A stretch of 64,000 nt of DNA from Methanobacteriota archaeon (GCA_016841955.1 JAENYE010000001.1:632025-696024); one strand, 5' to 3'. Counted from the first letter of the stretch, positions 40,618 through 49,090 are shown. Numbers and translations are program-made. The notes: generated by a model not told the origin, from the letters alone.

Positions 40618-41045
40618 TCGCCCGATCTTATCCTCTCTCCTGAAAGCGTCTTTCGTGCCTGCTGCAGTATCTCCACTCCCTGTTCTTATTTTTCCCTCGA
40701 TTGGCGAGACTGCCGGATCGTCGGTGAGTTTAACTGCTCGGAGTTAGCGTCCGGCTGTTGCTGCGGCGGGTCGGGAAGCCTGCGGTTGCCGAATCTAAAA
40801 GCCCCTCCCTTCTATACGTCGAAGTGAGCCGCGCTAAACCTGTCCAGCGTGTTCTGAAGAGTGATGACAGGACCCCAACCCAAAAACCATTCCGAAACAC
40901 ATAAGGGGTTGAGGGAATCGTTTGCGGATAGAACATTTTTGAACGATTACGATGATTTTCATCCAGAAAAAGCAATGAATGCGGGGATTTATATTCAGGC
41001 CATTTCAACCAATTTAAATAATACAAAGGATGAAAATCGAATGAA
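40618..41045. other. Gene-poor, AT-richer stretch before the serine hydrolase
   Basis: This 428-base gap has no convincing gene. The part from about 40860 is clearly richer in A+T than the window. A short frame (40861-41115) overlaps the next gene and has neither a ribosome site nor family features. ATTTATATTC near 40986-40995 is a plausible TATA box for the downstream hydrolase. Confidence 0.5.
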
Positions 41046-43031
41046 ATGTATCCTGCGAGCCGATATTTTCACAGATCCAGGAAATTACGGATCTTCCACA
41101 GATCTACGATTCTAATTCTTGCAGTACTCCTGGTCGCATGCTCACCGGTGCTTGCCGGCGATGCCGGACCTGCCCTCGAGAATGAGATTGCCAATCGCAC
41201 GGAAGCGGAAGCATTTTTTGATGAAGCCGTGCCGGCGGGACTGGCGCAGTACAACATTCCGGGTGCCACGGTTTCCGTCGTACAGGACGGGGAACTGATT
41301 TTTTCCAAAGGCTACGGGTACTCCGATATTGCAAACAAAACACCCATCGATCCCGAAACGACGCTCTTTCACATCGGGTCGATCACCAAACTCTTCACCT
41401 GGACATGTGTCATGCAGCTCGTCGAGGAAGGGAAGATCGACCTGAATGCGGATATCAATACCTATCTGACTGATTTCTCAATCCCGGACACATATCCCGG
41501 GCATCCGGTGACAGTGCGGCACCTGATGACGCACTCGGCGGGTTTCGAAGAGCAGGAGGTCCATATGGCCGTTGCAGGGGTAGAGGAACTCTACTCATTC
41601 AGGACATACTGCAAGGAGAACATTCCCGCCAGGGTATACTCCCCCGGGACCGTCACCTCATATTCGAATTACGGTACAACACTCGCTGCGGTCATCGTCG
41701 AGGACGTTACCGGCATGCCTTATGAGCAGTATCTCAAAGAGCATATACTCTCCCCGCTCTCCATGACGAGAACAAGCATTTCATATACGCTTCCTCCGGA
41801 GACGGCCCGGAACCTCTCCTCCGGCTACCATTATGCGGGAATGGCAAACGAGGCGGTGCCGGATACGGTCTTTATCATCGGCCCTGCCGGAACCATCAGC
41901 TCTACCGCAAACGACATGGCAGCATTCCTCGCCGTCCATATGGAGAACGGTTCCTGGCACGGTGCGGAGATCCTCTCGGAAGAAACCGCCGTCCTCATGC
42001 ACGCACCGGCATTCTCCAACGATCCGCGTGTGAGCAGCATGTGCCTCGGATTTTACGAGACACGCCTGAACAACGAGAGAATTATTACTCATGGCGGTGA
42101 CACGGATACCTTCCATTCCCTTCTTGCAATTATTCCGGAAAGAGAGGCAGGATTTTTTGTCTCTTACAACAGTCCCGGGGGGAATGAAGCGAGAAACGAT
42201 CTCCTGATGGAGTTTGTCGATCATTTTTATCCCGTTTCCGCATCCACCGCGCCCGCCGGGGATTCCGGAACGTCCGCCGGAAACTACATCGGGACGTACC
42301 AGTCGACGCGTCACAATTACAGGACATTCGAATTCTATCTCTCACGGCCCGATCAGGTGAGTGTCGAACAGGGAGAAGAGGGGACGCTGTTGCTTATAAG
42401 GAGCGGAAAGCCTCCTTCCGAATATGGCGAGGTCGCTCCCGGTGTCTTTGCGCAATCGAACGGTCAGCCGATGTTTGCCGGGAATCTGGTCTTTCACGAG
42501 GATGAACAGGGCACTGTAGACTTCCTCTGTCTCGAAAACGTACCTGTCTTCGCGTTCGAGCGAGTACCATGGTATGCTACCGATCCGTTTACCGGGGCCG
42601 TGAAGAATGCAGGCATCGCGATTCTCCTGACCGTTCTCGTATGGCCGATCATGGCCGTATCCCGGCGGGTCTACGGTGTCGGGGATGAACGCGATACGGC
42701 ATTGTCCGTCTATGCCCGTCTGGTGGCCGGAGTGGCCTCCCTGCTCTTTGTCGTCTTCGTGCTCTTTCTCCTCCCGGCGGTGACGGGCGATGCGGCGCTC
42801 ATCCAGTCGTACATGTGGGACCTGACGGTTCCTCTCACCTTGAGCGCAGTCATGACCGTCCCGGTCATTGCCGTGCTCTTATCGGCTGTGGCCGCCGCCT
42901 TTGTTATTCCGGTCTGGAGGCGACGCTACTGGTCTGTGTGGCACCGGGTGCACTACACTCTCGTCGTTATCGGACTTTTCATGCTGGTATGGTGGGTCAA
43001 CTTCTGGAACCTCTTCGTCTTCAGGCTGTAG
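41046..43031 (+). CDS. Beta-lactamase-family serine hydrolase with C-terminal membrane domain
   Basis: A 661-residue exported protein. The signal is RKLRIFHRSTILILAVLLVAC, in effect a charged start plus ILILAVLLVAC with an LVAC lipobox-like end. A class C/PBP-like serine hydrolase domain follows at about residues 50-400: nucleophile S-x-x-K in HIGSITKLFTW, Y-x-N in TSYSNYGTTL, and HGG in ITHGGDTDTF. The C-terminal 150 residues hold about four helices. Such proteins act on D-amino-acid peptides or esters; the substrate here is unknown. Codon use is less GC-rich than in the neighbours. ATG 41046 gives the intact signal. Confidence 0.85.
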   Translation: MYPASRYFHRSRKLRIFHRSTILILAVLLVACSPVLAGDAGPALENEIANRTEAEAFFDEAVPAGLAQYNIPGATVSVVQDGELIFSKGYGYSDIANKTPIDPETTLFHIGSITKLFTWTCVMQLVEEGKIDLNADINTYLTDFSIPDTYPGHPVTVRHLMTHSAGFEEQEVHMAVAGVEELYSFRTYCKENIPARVYSPGTVTSYSNYGTTLAAVIVEDVTGMPYEQYLKEHILSPLSMTRTSISYTLPPETARNLSSGYHYAGMANEAVPDTVFIIGPAGTISSTANDMAAFLAVHMENGSWHGAEILSEETAVLMHAPAFSNDPRVSSMCLGFYETRLNNERIITHGGDTDTFHSLLAIIPEREAGFFVSYNSPGGNEARNDLLMEFVDHFYPVSASTAPAGDSGTSAGNYIGTYQSTRHNYRTFEFYLSRPDQVSVEQGEEGTLLLIRSGKPPSEYGEVAPGVFAQSNGQPMFAGNLVFHEDEQGTVDFLCLENVPVFAFERVPWYATDPFTGAVKNAGIAILLTVLVWPIMAVSRRVYGVGDERDTALSVYARLVAGVASLLFVVFVLFLLPAVTGDAALIQSYMWDLTVPLTLSAVMTVPVIAVLLSAVAAAFVIPVWRRRYWSVWHRVHYTLVVIGLFMLVWWVNFWNLFVFRL

Positions 43032-43277
43032 AGGGACGATACCCGCCATTTTTGTATTTCAGGACCCTCCCGTTCCTCGTCAGGCATTTTCCCTTAAGTC
43101 AGGGCTAAAAATAGCGTTATACGCTTCTCTGGCCCCGGTGCAGGATGGTCACACCTGCGTTAATACAATAGGGGAGACGGTGATATTAAATGCGATATCG
43201 CGCCGTGAAGGTTACTCCCCGGGAAAGAAACGCGGTGTTTCAGCCAAAAAAAGGGTGTTAGGCGGTAGAGCGCGGCC

Positions 43278-43844
43278 CTACAACTGCACCTGGGTGAGTG
43301 CGTCGTAGACGATCTTTTTATAGACATCCGGCTGGGTCCCGTACTCCTCCTGGGCCTTCCTGGAGTCGTCGGTGGTCCCGAACGCGTCCAGCCGGTCCAG
43401 TGTCTCGCGGGCGGCATCAAGCACCCAGAGGTCGCGGGTATCGCGGTCGACGACCGCGATCGACTCCACGCGGACCGAGACCAGGCAGGTCCCGTCCGGG
43501 GTCGTGTAGAGGCTCGGCTTGCCGACGACGGCAACGAACGCGGGCGGCTCGATCCGGGCAAGCTGCTGCATCGCCTCGGGCTGGTAGGACCCGGCCATAA
43601 TGAAGAAGGTGCCCGTGGGATCGACCACCCGTCCGCGGTAGAAGATGTTCTGGTCGCCCTGCCGCTGCTTCTCCGTGAGGGTCCCGACGATGAAGATCCG
43701 GTTGCTCCGGATGCCGCTCGGGAGGAGGACGTAGGTCGGGCTCTTCTCGTCCTCGCCCTCCTTGAACTGGTAGCGGGTCTCCCGGAGTTCGGATGCGAAG
43801 ACCCTGCGTGCCGGTTCGCGCTCGAATGCGCTCTGGGGTTTCAT
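43278..43844 (-). CDS. RPA-associated protein (COG3390, single OB fold)
   Basis: A 188-residue protein with the COG3390 start FEREPARRVFASELRETRY and an OB fold (FIVGTLTEKQRQGDQNIFYRG, RVVDPTGTFFIMAGSYQP). The family is encoded beside RPA in euryarchaea and copurifies with it in haloarchaea, acting in replication and repair. Its ATG overlaps the stop of the RPA gene by four bases, so the two are translated together, which supports a stoichiometric complex. Confidence 0.87.
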   Translation of the reverse strand: MKPQSAFEREPARRVFASELRETRYQFKEGEDEKSPTYVLLPSGIRSNRIFIVGTLTEKQRQGDQNIFYRGRVVDPTGTFFIMAGSYQPEAMQQLARIEPPAFVAVVGKPSLYTTPDGTCLVSVRVESIAVVDRDTRDLWVLDAARETLDRLDAFGTTDDSRKAQEEYGTQPDVYKKIVYDALTQVQL

Positions 43845-45067
43845 GCCGGCTCACCCCCGGCACGATTCAGCAGTGCAGCCAGTTCCTCGGGCTTGAACGT
43901 GATCGGGGTGCAGGAGTTGACGAGCAGCCTGCCGCCGAACTCGCTCCCGCTGCAGGTGTAGTAGCGCCCGAGCACCGTGTTCCTGATGCGGTAGAAGATC
44001 TCGTCCATGCCGAGCGGGTTCGTCTCCGCGATCCCGACGGCCTCATCGAGGGTGATCCCCGCGAGGGCTTCGACGATCTCGCGCTGCATCAGGACGTTCC
44101 TGGCACGTATGCCGTCGTCCAGGACCGCCTTCAGGCGGAGGTCGTACCGGAACTCTGGCTGGATCTCGTGCACCGGGCAGTAGTTCTGCCGGGAGAGGGT
44201 CCGGTTGCAGCCCTCGACGGGGCAGCGCTTGATCAGGCCCGAGCCGGGAGCGACGTGGACGAGAGCCCCCTGGATCTCGGTCTCGTTTCGCCCGACCTCG
44301 ATATCGCCCTCGTCGGTGATGTACATCGCGGTGTTCAGGGCGAGGGAGAGCCTGCCGTTGTACTCGTCGACGGTGGCGTAGAAGATGTTGTAGACGGCAT
44401 CGAGGTCTAACTTATCTTTACCCTCCTCTTTCCAGATGACGAACTTGATGGTGCCGGTCTCGTCGCCGAGGAGCCCCGTCTGGAGCATCCGGTCGTGGGA
44501 GACTTCCCAGTCCTGGATGACCTTGGCCCGTACGCTCCCCACGCCCGGCTTCAGTTCTTCGATAGGTGTGATCGAGGGGAGGAGCGGAACATCCTTCTCC
44601 ATCCGGGAGATGGTGGTGCCCGAATGGATCTTCAGGTTCGGCGCGCCTTTATACTCGTCGACGACCGCGGACTCGATGCGGTACCAGTGGCCGTATTCCA
44701 TCGCGGGGGCGTTCGCCCGGGTCCAGGTCACGAAACGTATGGCGCCGCTCGAGTCGGCGACGATCCCGGTCTGCGCGATCGAGGGTGAGACCGGCGGGGT
44801 CAGAGCAACGATCTTTCCCTCGATCGTCACCCATTCGCCGGGAACAATCTCGTTTATCGGGCGGAGTTCCGTGGAGGTGTTCCCGACACCGGTGAGGTTA
44901 TACTCGCGAGCGAGATCGGCCGTCACCGTTCGCTCGGCCTCGTCGATGTTGACGCCGAACTCCTCGGCAAGACGGCGGAGGCGTGATTCGATCTTCTGCC
45001 GATCGGGCTGTGCGCCTTTTGCTTCAAGTTTCCGGGAGATTCTCTCTGTTACCTCTGATAGGTTCAT
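43841..45067 (-). CDS. rpa: Replication protein A (single-stranded DNA-binding), OB folds plus zinc finger
   Basis: A 408-residue RPA41-type protein. At least two clear OB folds are visible, at about residues 70-155 (PGEWVTIEGKIVALTPPVSP, GAIRFVTWTRANAPA) and 170-265 (SVRAKVIQDWEVSHDRML, GTIKFVIWKEEGKD). A third, partly divergent OB domain carries a zinc finger, CPVEGCNRTLSRQNYCPVH, near residues 293-311. It coats single-stranded DNA during replication and repair. The start is ATG 45067; a structured 333-base gap lies upstream. Confidence 0.9.
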   Translation of the reverse strand: MNLSEVTERISRKLEAKGAQPDRQKIESRLRRLAEEFGVNIDEAERTVTADLAREYNLTGVGNTSTELRPINEIVPGEWVTIEGKIVALTPPVSPSIAQTGIVADSSGAIRFVTWTRANAPAMEYGHWYRIESAVVDEYKGAPNLKIHSGTTISRMEKDVPLLPSITPIEELKPGVGSVRAKVIQDWEVSHDRMLQTGLLGDETGTIKFVIWKEEGKDKLDLDAVYNIFYATVDEYNGRLSLALNTAMYITDEGDIEVGRNETEIQGALVHVAPGSGLIKRCPVEGCNRTLSRQNYCPVHEIQPEFRYDLRLKAVLDDGIRARNVLMQREIVEALAGITLDEAVGIAETNPLGMDEIFYRIRNTVLGRYYTCSGSEFGGRLLVNSCTPITFKPEELAALLNRAGGEPA

Positions 45068-45400
45068 ACTTACATCTCCAGTCTGTACTTCACCTCATCA
45101 GGGTATTAAGACTCGGCCCGCGATGTGAAAGTGAACCCGACCCCCCCCGTGGAAGCCCCCCGGTGCGGCCGACCCGGGGAGAGCGCGTCAACAGCGGTCC
45201 ATCTCCGTTATCACGCCATGCGTTTGCCCCCACTGGCCGTAAGGATCCCCCTGGCCGGGGATGGGGTCTGTGGGCCCGGCGGGGTTGCCCGCACCTGCGG
45301 GTGCGGGCGGATGCGTCGTTTTAGAGTCCGCGGTCGAATCAGCGTATCTCTGCACCCGATCCTTGAATGTATATATAGGGGCAGGGACAACATCAGCTGT
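45068..45400. other. GC-rich non-coding gap with one strong hairpin and a TATA box
   Basis: Divergent promoter region between rpa and the DUF1858 gene. It holds a perfect 9-bp hairpin, 45287-45295/45300-45308 (loop TGCG), several C and G runs, and the TATA element GTATATATAG near 45369-45378, which serves the plus-strand gene. No reading frame has family character. The central 200 bases are much more GC-rich than a simple promoter needs. Confidence 0.5.
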
Positions 45401-45595
45401 ATGGCATTGAATGCGGACAGTACAATCGCGGACCTCCTTCGGGAGAAGCCCGAATCGGCACAGGTACTCTTCCGGTTCGGAATGGGTTGCCTTGGCTGCG
45501 CCATCGCAAATAACGAGACGATCCGGGAAGCCGCCCAGGCGCACGGCATCCCTCTCGAAGAGATGCTCTCCGCCCTCGGCGTCGCCGAGGCGTAA
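45401..45595 (+). CDS. DUF1858 domain protein
   Basis: A 64-residue single-domain protein: DSTIADLLREKPESAQVLFRFGMGCLGC, seen as a helix then GMGCLGCAIANNETI and AQAHGIPLEEMLSALG. The C-x-x-C in GCLGC is the family's conserved pair and may bind a metal or act in redox. DUF1858 occurs alone or fused to hydroxylamine-type and Fe-S proteins. The start is ATG 45401; the TATA box about 25-30 bases upstream suggests a very short leader. Confidence 0.85.
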   Translation: MALNADSTIADLLREKPESAQVLFRFGMGCLGCAIANNETIREAAQAHGIPLEEMLSALGVAEA

Positions 45596-45602
45596 AACTC
45601 GA

Positions 45603-46493
45603 TTATAACCGGTCCCGGAGACGCTTGAGCTCGGCGAGAGTGGCCTCCGGATTTCTTTTCATGTAGTCCGCGATCTTGGGGATGTGCAGGAGCGTACAGC
45701 CGGCGCACCCCCAGACCCTGCCGCCGCCCGAACTCTCGACCCATTCCCCGAGTTCCTCGTCTGCGCAGGGGTAACAGGGACAGTAGCAGTAGTCGCACCG
45801 CTGTCCCGGGAAGTGGCAGGGGTAGTAGGGGCAGCCCTCCTTCTGCCACTCCACCCAGTGCTCCCCGCCATAGCGGCTGTAGATGAAGAACGACGGCTCG
45901 TTCCGCCGGACTTCGCCCTGCTGCCGTGCGAGAGCCTCCGGGACCCCGTAGAGGACGGCCGCATGGACCCGCCGGCCGACCTCGGTCAGGGTTCCGGCGT
46001 AGGTGTGGGCCCGCGGGGCGTCGCGCTCGCAGGCGACTGCGACCGCATCCGTGGTGGTCCCGGGAAAATCGTATCCGAGGTTGTGGAGCGCCTGGGCCTT
46101 TGCCCCCGTCACGGTGACGATCGCTTCAAGGAGCGCCGCGTCAGCCATCCCTTCCCTGCTGTAGGCGATGATGTTGATGGTGTGCGGAGCGTCGACCCTC
46201 GCGGCCCCCGTCGGGTTGGTCACCCCGGCGGTGATGAAGACCGTGATGAAGTCGTACTGGAGCACGCAGAGGTGCCGCATATTAACGGCCGTCATGAGAC
46301 CGAAGTAATCCCGGAAGAGGCCGTGCCGGGCGGCAAGAAGTTCGAGGCGGCGTGGCGGGTTTTCCTCGAAGTCGTGCGGCACCGTGTGGTTCAAGACCGT
46401 CGTGACGTCGGCGATACCGCCGTTGATGCCGGTGCTGGCTGCCCTGAACCGGCCACGAAGGAAAAGAGTATCGTCCCTGACAAAATATCTCAT
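45603..46493 (-). CDS. cbiZ: Adenosylcobinamide amidohydrolase CbiZ with C-terminal Cys-rich domain
   Basis: A 296-residue protein. Residues 1-215 are CbiZ-like: STGINGGIADVTTVLNHTVP and MTAVNMRHLCVLQYDFITVFITAGVTNP, seen here as AVNMRHLCV and FITAGVTNPTGAA. CbiZ cleaves the aminopropanol arm of salvaged cobinamide so it can re-enter archaeal B12 synthesis. Residues 225-285 add a domain with eleven Cys (CPYYPCHFPGQRCDYCYCP, CAGC) matching the cysteine-rich small domain family, probably metal-binding. It overlaps the upstream NrdD-tail gene by four bases. Confidence 0.87.
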   Translation of the reverse strand: MRYFVRDDTLFLRGRFRAASTGINGGIADVTTVLNHTVPHDFEENPPRRLELLAARHGLFRDYFGLMTAVNMRHLCVLQYDFITVFITAGVTNPTGAARVDAPHTINIIAYSREGMADAALLEAIVTVTGAKAQALHNLGYDFPGTTTDAVAVACERDAPRAHTYAGTLTEVGRRVHAAVLYGVPEALARQQGEVRRNEPSFFIYSRYGGEHWVEWQKEGCPYYPCHFPGQRCDYCYCPCYPCADEELGEWVESSGGGRVWGCAGCTLLHIPKIADYMKRNPEATLAELKRLRDRL

Positions 46494-46852
46494 GCGACGG
46501 AGTAGCGGACCCGGTCTTTCAATTCCTGCTGTTTGCCTGCGTTCCAGCCTGCAACGTCCTGGAGGTATCCGGTGACCCTGCTGATCTGCACGACGTCATG
46601 GCTCCCGCACTCCGGACAGACGGCATGGCCGCAGAGCGGACAATACTCGATGCTCTCGACGATCGAGTGGTGGCAGTCGCAGTGGTCGAGCGGGCACATG
46701 ACCTCAAGCGACGCTTCACCGCAGTGAGGGCAGGGGGTCTCGTCCACGACGAAGTGGCAGGTGTGGCACTTGTACCGCCGCTCCTCTACGGGGACTTCGT
46801 TGAGGCTCCGGTATTTTTCCGCCAGTTTCTGCTGCTCAGGGCTCCAGTTCAT
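46490..46852 (-). CDS. Stand-alone protein resembling the glycyl-radical tail of anaerobic ribonucleotide reductase
   Basis: A 120-residue protein. Residues 29-82 hold four zinc-ribbon-like Cys pairs (CHTC, CPHC, CPLDHCDC, CPLC and CPEC). The C-terminus, SRVTGYLQDVAGWNAGKQQE then LKDRVRY, matches the end of class III ribonucleotide reductase NrdD, where the Gly in R-V-x-G-Y carries the radical; here it is Gly95. No NrdD catalytic barrel is attached or nearby. It could be a separate radical-bearing subunit, a spare part like YfiD/GrcA, or a non-radical relative. It starts at ATG 46852 and overlaps cbiZ by four bases. Confidence 0.75.
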   Translation of the reverse strand: MNWSPEQQKLAEKYRSLNEVPVEERRYKCHTCHFVVDETPCPHCGEASLEVMCPLDHCDCHHSIVESIEYCPLCGHAVCPECGSHDVVQISRVTGYLQDVAGWNAGKQQELKDRVRYSVA

Positions 46853-46967
46853 GATACCAGTATCTGCAGGAGAATATATAACCCTTCAGATGCGGGATGG
46901 GCCGCATCCGCCTCAGAACACTCATAGGGTTCGTCATCTCCCCGGAGGGATCGGAACGGAGAACTCA

Positions 46968-47603
46968 TCACCGGCGGATGCGGGAGAAGCGTTCGGCTTC
47001 TGCCGCCGGGTCCTCTGCTGCGTAGATGCTCCTGCCCACGATGACCCCGTCGACCAGCCGGGCCACCGTATCGAGGTCGCCCCCCTGTGCTCCCACGCCC
47101 GGCGAGTAGATCGCCTTCCCGCCGACGATCTCGCGGAGCCGGGCGATCCGCTCCGGGCGGGTGGCAGGAGCGATGATGCCGTCGGCCCGGCAGGCGACGG
47201 CGAGCGTCGCGAGGCGTTCGGCCACACCGTCGTGGAAGAACTCGGTCGCCCCCGGATGGCTCATCTCGGCGACGATGTACGCAGCCCCGCTGTGGCCGTG
47301 CGCCACCTCGACGCAGGTCCTCGCGGCATCGGCTCCCACGAACCCGTGGGCGATCACGGCGTCGAACCCGGCCGAGAAGACCGCTTCGCAGATGAGGCGG
47401 TTGGTGTTGGGGATATCCGCGACCTTGAAGTCGGCGATGAGCGGGAGGCCGAGGCTGGCGAGATCCTCAACGATACCAAGGCCGGTCGAGAGGACGAGAG
47501 GGTAGCCGACCTTGATCGCGTCGATGAAGGGTGCACAGGACTCCGCGATTCTCGCCGCCCGCTTCCGGTCGAGCACGTCCAGGGAGAGGATGAGTTCGGT
47601 CAT
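46968..47603 (-). CDS. pyrF: Orotidine 5'-phosphate decarboxylase
   Basis: A 211-residue TIM barrel for the last step of UMP synthesis. It starts ILSLDVLDRKRAARI, and the catalytic charged tetrad is in LIADFKVADIPNTN (D-x-K-x-x-D). The phosphate-gripping loop is YSPGVGAQGGD, and DGVIVGRSIYAAEDP closes the active site. Length is typical for archaea. Its ATG overlaps the stop of the deoxyhypusine synthase gene by four bases, so the two are co-translated. Confidence 0.95.
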   Translation of the reverse strand: MTELILSLDVLDRKRAARIAESCAPFIDAIKVGYPLVLSTGLGIVEDLASLGLPLIADFKVADIPNTNRLICEAVFSAGFDAVIAHGFVGADAARTCVEVAHGHSGAAYIVAEMSHPGATEFFHDGVAERLATLAVACRADGIIAPATRPERIARLREIVGGKAIYSPGVGAQGGDLDTVARLVDGVIVGRSIYAAEDPAAEAERFSRIRR

Positions 47604-48535
47604 GCTTCCAGCCTCTCGAGGGTTGCAGCCACGAGGAGCGGCAGGTTGATGGTCGCGTCGCCGTAGACCGTCGCGGCGGTGGCCTCTCCGGTGAGCTTGC
47701 CCCACGACCGGGCCTCATCGAGCGTCGCGCCCGAGAGGCCGCCGAGGTCCGGCCGGTCCCCGGTGAGCTGCACCGCGTAGTCAAACCCGCTCTCGGTCAT
47801 CAGTTTGCTCTGCAGGATGTAGTTCTTCGGGACGCCGCCGCCCACGAGGAGGGTCCCGGCCCGTTGGGCCTCAAAGCACCTCTCAAGAAGCCCGGGCATA
47901 TCGTCGAACGCGCTGACCACGACCTTGTGCGTCTGGGCAAAAAGCCAGTACTGCAGCCCGATCATGGAATCCTGGATGGCGGGGCAGTAGACCGGCACCC
48001 CGGCCTTTGCCGCCGCTGCAAGGATCCCGGTATCGAGCCGGCTGCCGATCCGGTTGAGGAGGCCGGAGATCGAGACCGTCGAGCCTTCCGGGAGGGACGA
48101 GTAGACGTCCTGCATGAACTCTTCAAACCTGATGAACGCTTCATTCGGAAGGAAGATGTCGTAGATCCGGTTGACCCCTTCCTCGCAGAGTTCGGCATCG
48201 GAGGCCCGGGAGGTCCCGTGGTAGTGGTGGCAGCCGATCGCCTCGATGACGTCGTGGGTGAGGTTCGCCCCCGTCGAGACCAGCACGTCGATGTGTCGGC
48301 GCCCGATGAGGTCGGCGACGATACCGCCCATCCCGCCGGGAACCATGGCGCCCGAGAGGCCGAAGAACTTCAGCGCCTTCTCGTCGCGGAGCATCCGCTC
48401 GTAGATGTTGACAGCCTGCCACAGGGACCCCCCGTTGTAGGCTCCGGCTTTCCCGAGTTCGTCGACGAGTTCGCCGACCGTCATCCCGGGGCGCACCCGT
48501 GCCTGTTGTACTGCATCCCCATACTTGAAGGTCAT
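47600..48535 (-). CDS. dys: Deoxyhypusine synthase
   Basis: A 311-residue NAD-dependent enzyme that transfers the aminobutyl group of spermidine to a lysine of aIF5A. FFGLSGAMVPGGMGGIVADL and STGANLTHDVIEAIG are the NAD-site blocks, GGGVPKNYILQSKLM the spermidine region, and SGATLDEARSWGKL carries the catalytic Lys. ATG 48535 (MTFKYGD) is preferred; a frame to 48574 spans the TATA-like CGTATAGAAG near 48559. It leads the dys-pyrF operon. Confidence 0.9.
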   Translation of the reverse strand: MTFKYGDAVQQARVRPGMTVGELVDELGKAGAYNGGSLWQAVNIYERMLRDEKALKFFGLSGAMVPGGMGGIVADLIGRRHIDVLVSTGANLTHDVIEAIGCHHYHGTSRASDAELCEEGVNRIYDIFLPNEAFIRFEEFMQDVYSSLPEGSTVSISGLLNRIGSRLDTGILAAAAKAGVPVYCPAIQDSMIGLQYWLFAQTHKVVVSAFDDMPGLLERCFEAQRAGTLLVGGGVPKNYILQSKLMTESGFDYAVQLTGDRPDLGGLSGATLDEARSWGKLTGEATAATVYGDATINLPLLVAATLERLEA

Positions 48536-48667
48536 GATAGTGTTACACCAGCTTCTATACGAGGGGTATGGCATTCATGCACGATAATGGATTGTCTTTT
48601 CGCGAGGCCCGTCCCCGGCGCGGTTCCCCGCAGGATCGCAACCAGAAAACCTGACCGGGGAAGGTAC

Positions 48668-48997
48668 CTGATAAAAATTGAAATGTTGCGGGCACCCTGG
48701 TGTTGGGTGCCCGCTGCCAGACAGGGGATGACTGGTTATTCGACACGGGATGATCCCACTCGTCCCGCCGTGTCGGGGGTCCGGATCTACCGGACCTTCT
48801 CTCTTAAGAGCGGACTTTCGGGCCGGAAACGGAAGAGTACCCGGAGGGCTACCTTCGTCTTCGTTCCGTGCATACTCGGCCGCGAACCCGTACAGCCTGC
48901 CGTTGGACCCTGTTTGCCCGGGGTGGCACCGTCGTGGGCGGACAGGTCAGGGCACGCGTATACCTTCGCCGCTGGTAATCGGCACGGGATCACCAGG
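48668..48997 (-). ncRNA. Candidate structured non-coding RNA
   Basis: On the minus strand a BRE-like A run (49027-49032) and ATTTATAAT (49017-49025) predict a transcript starting near 48997. The 330 bases that follow hold hairpins at 48778-48784/48790-48796, 48740-48747/48768-48775 and a CTGGT/ACCAG pair near 48971-48996. It ends with a perfect 10-bp stem, 48688-48697/48705-48714, followed on this strand by an A/T-rich tail with TTTTT, as in a terminator. Length suits an SRP or RNase P RNA, but their conserved motifs were not found. A plus-strand transcript ending at the T7 run near 49027 is also possible. Confidence 0.4.
48688..48714 (-). terminator. Strong hairpin with T-rich tail
   Basis: GCGGGCACCC and its complement GGGTGCCCGC form a perfect 10-bp stem with a seven-base loop. 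On the minus strand it is followed by a tail containing TTTTT (48674-48678), the form of an intrinsic terminator. Confidence 0.55.
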
Positions 48998-49090
48998 GAT
49001 AAGTTAACGCACAAACATTATAAATCTTTTTTTGTAAAGTTCATTTAATTGACGCAGTGGGAGGGCTCCCTGCTCCGCTACCCGTGGAGG

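Larger units (their letters stand above)
48536..49090. other. Gene-free 555-base tract between dys and tiaS
   Basis: No reading frame here has family character or local codon bias. The left 40 bases are the dys promoter. The rest contains several strong hairpins (described with the candidate RNA) and, at 49001-49050, a sharply AT-rich segment with TATA and A/T tracts. The stop codon of tiaS is at 49091. Confidence 0.6.

Noticed and set aside
40861-41115. 84-residue frame upstream of the serine hydrolase
   Set aside because: No ribosome site, no family character, and it overlaps the signal peptide of the hydrolase in another frame.
45241-45400. Possible tRNA suggested by a GGTCGAATC word near 45330
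   Set aside because: No matching acceptor or anticodon stems could be paired around it.
48668-48997. Identification as SRP RNA or RNase P RNA
   Set aside because: The length fits, but the conserved GGAAG/AGCAGC region of SRP helix 8 and the GAGGAAAGTCC block of RNase P RNA were not found on either strand.
47864-49048. 394-residue plus-strand frame across dys and the following gap
   Set aside because: It is an antisense shadow of deoxyhypusine synthase that happens to stay open into the gap; its composition is not protein-like.
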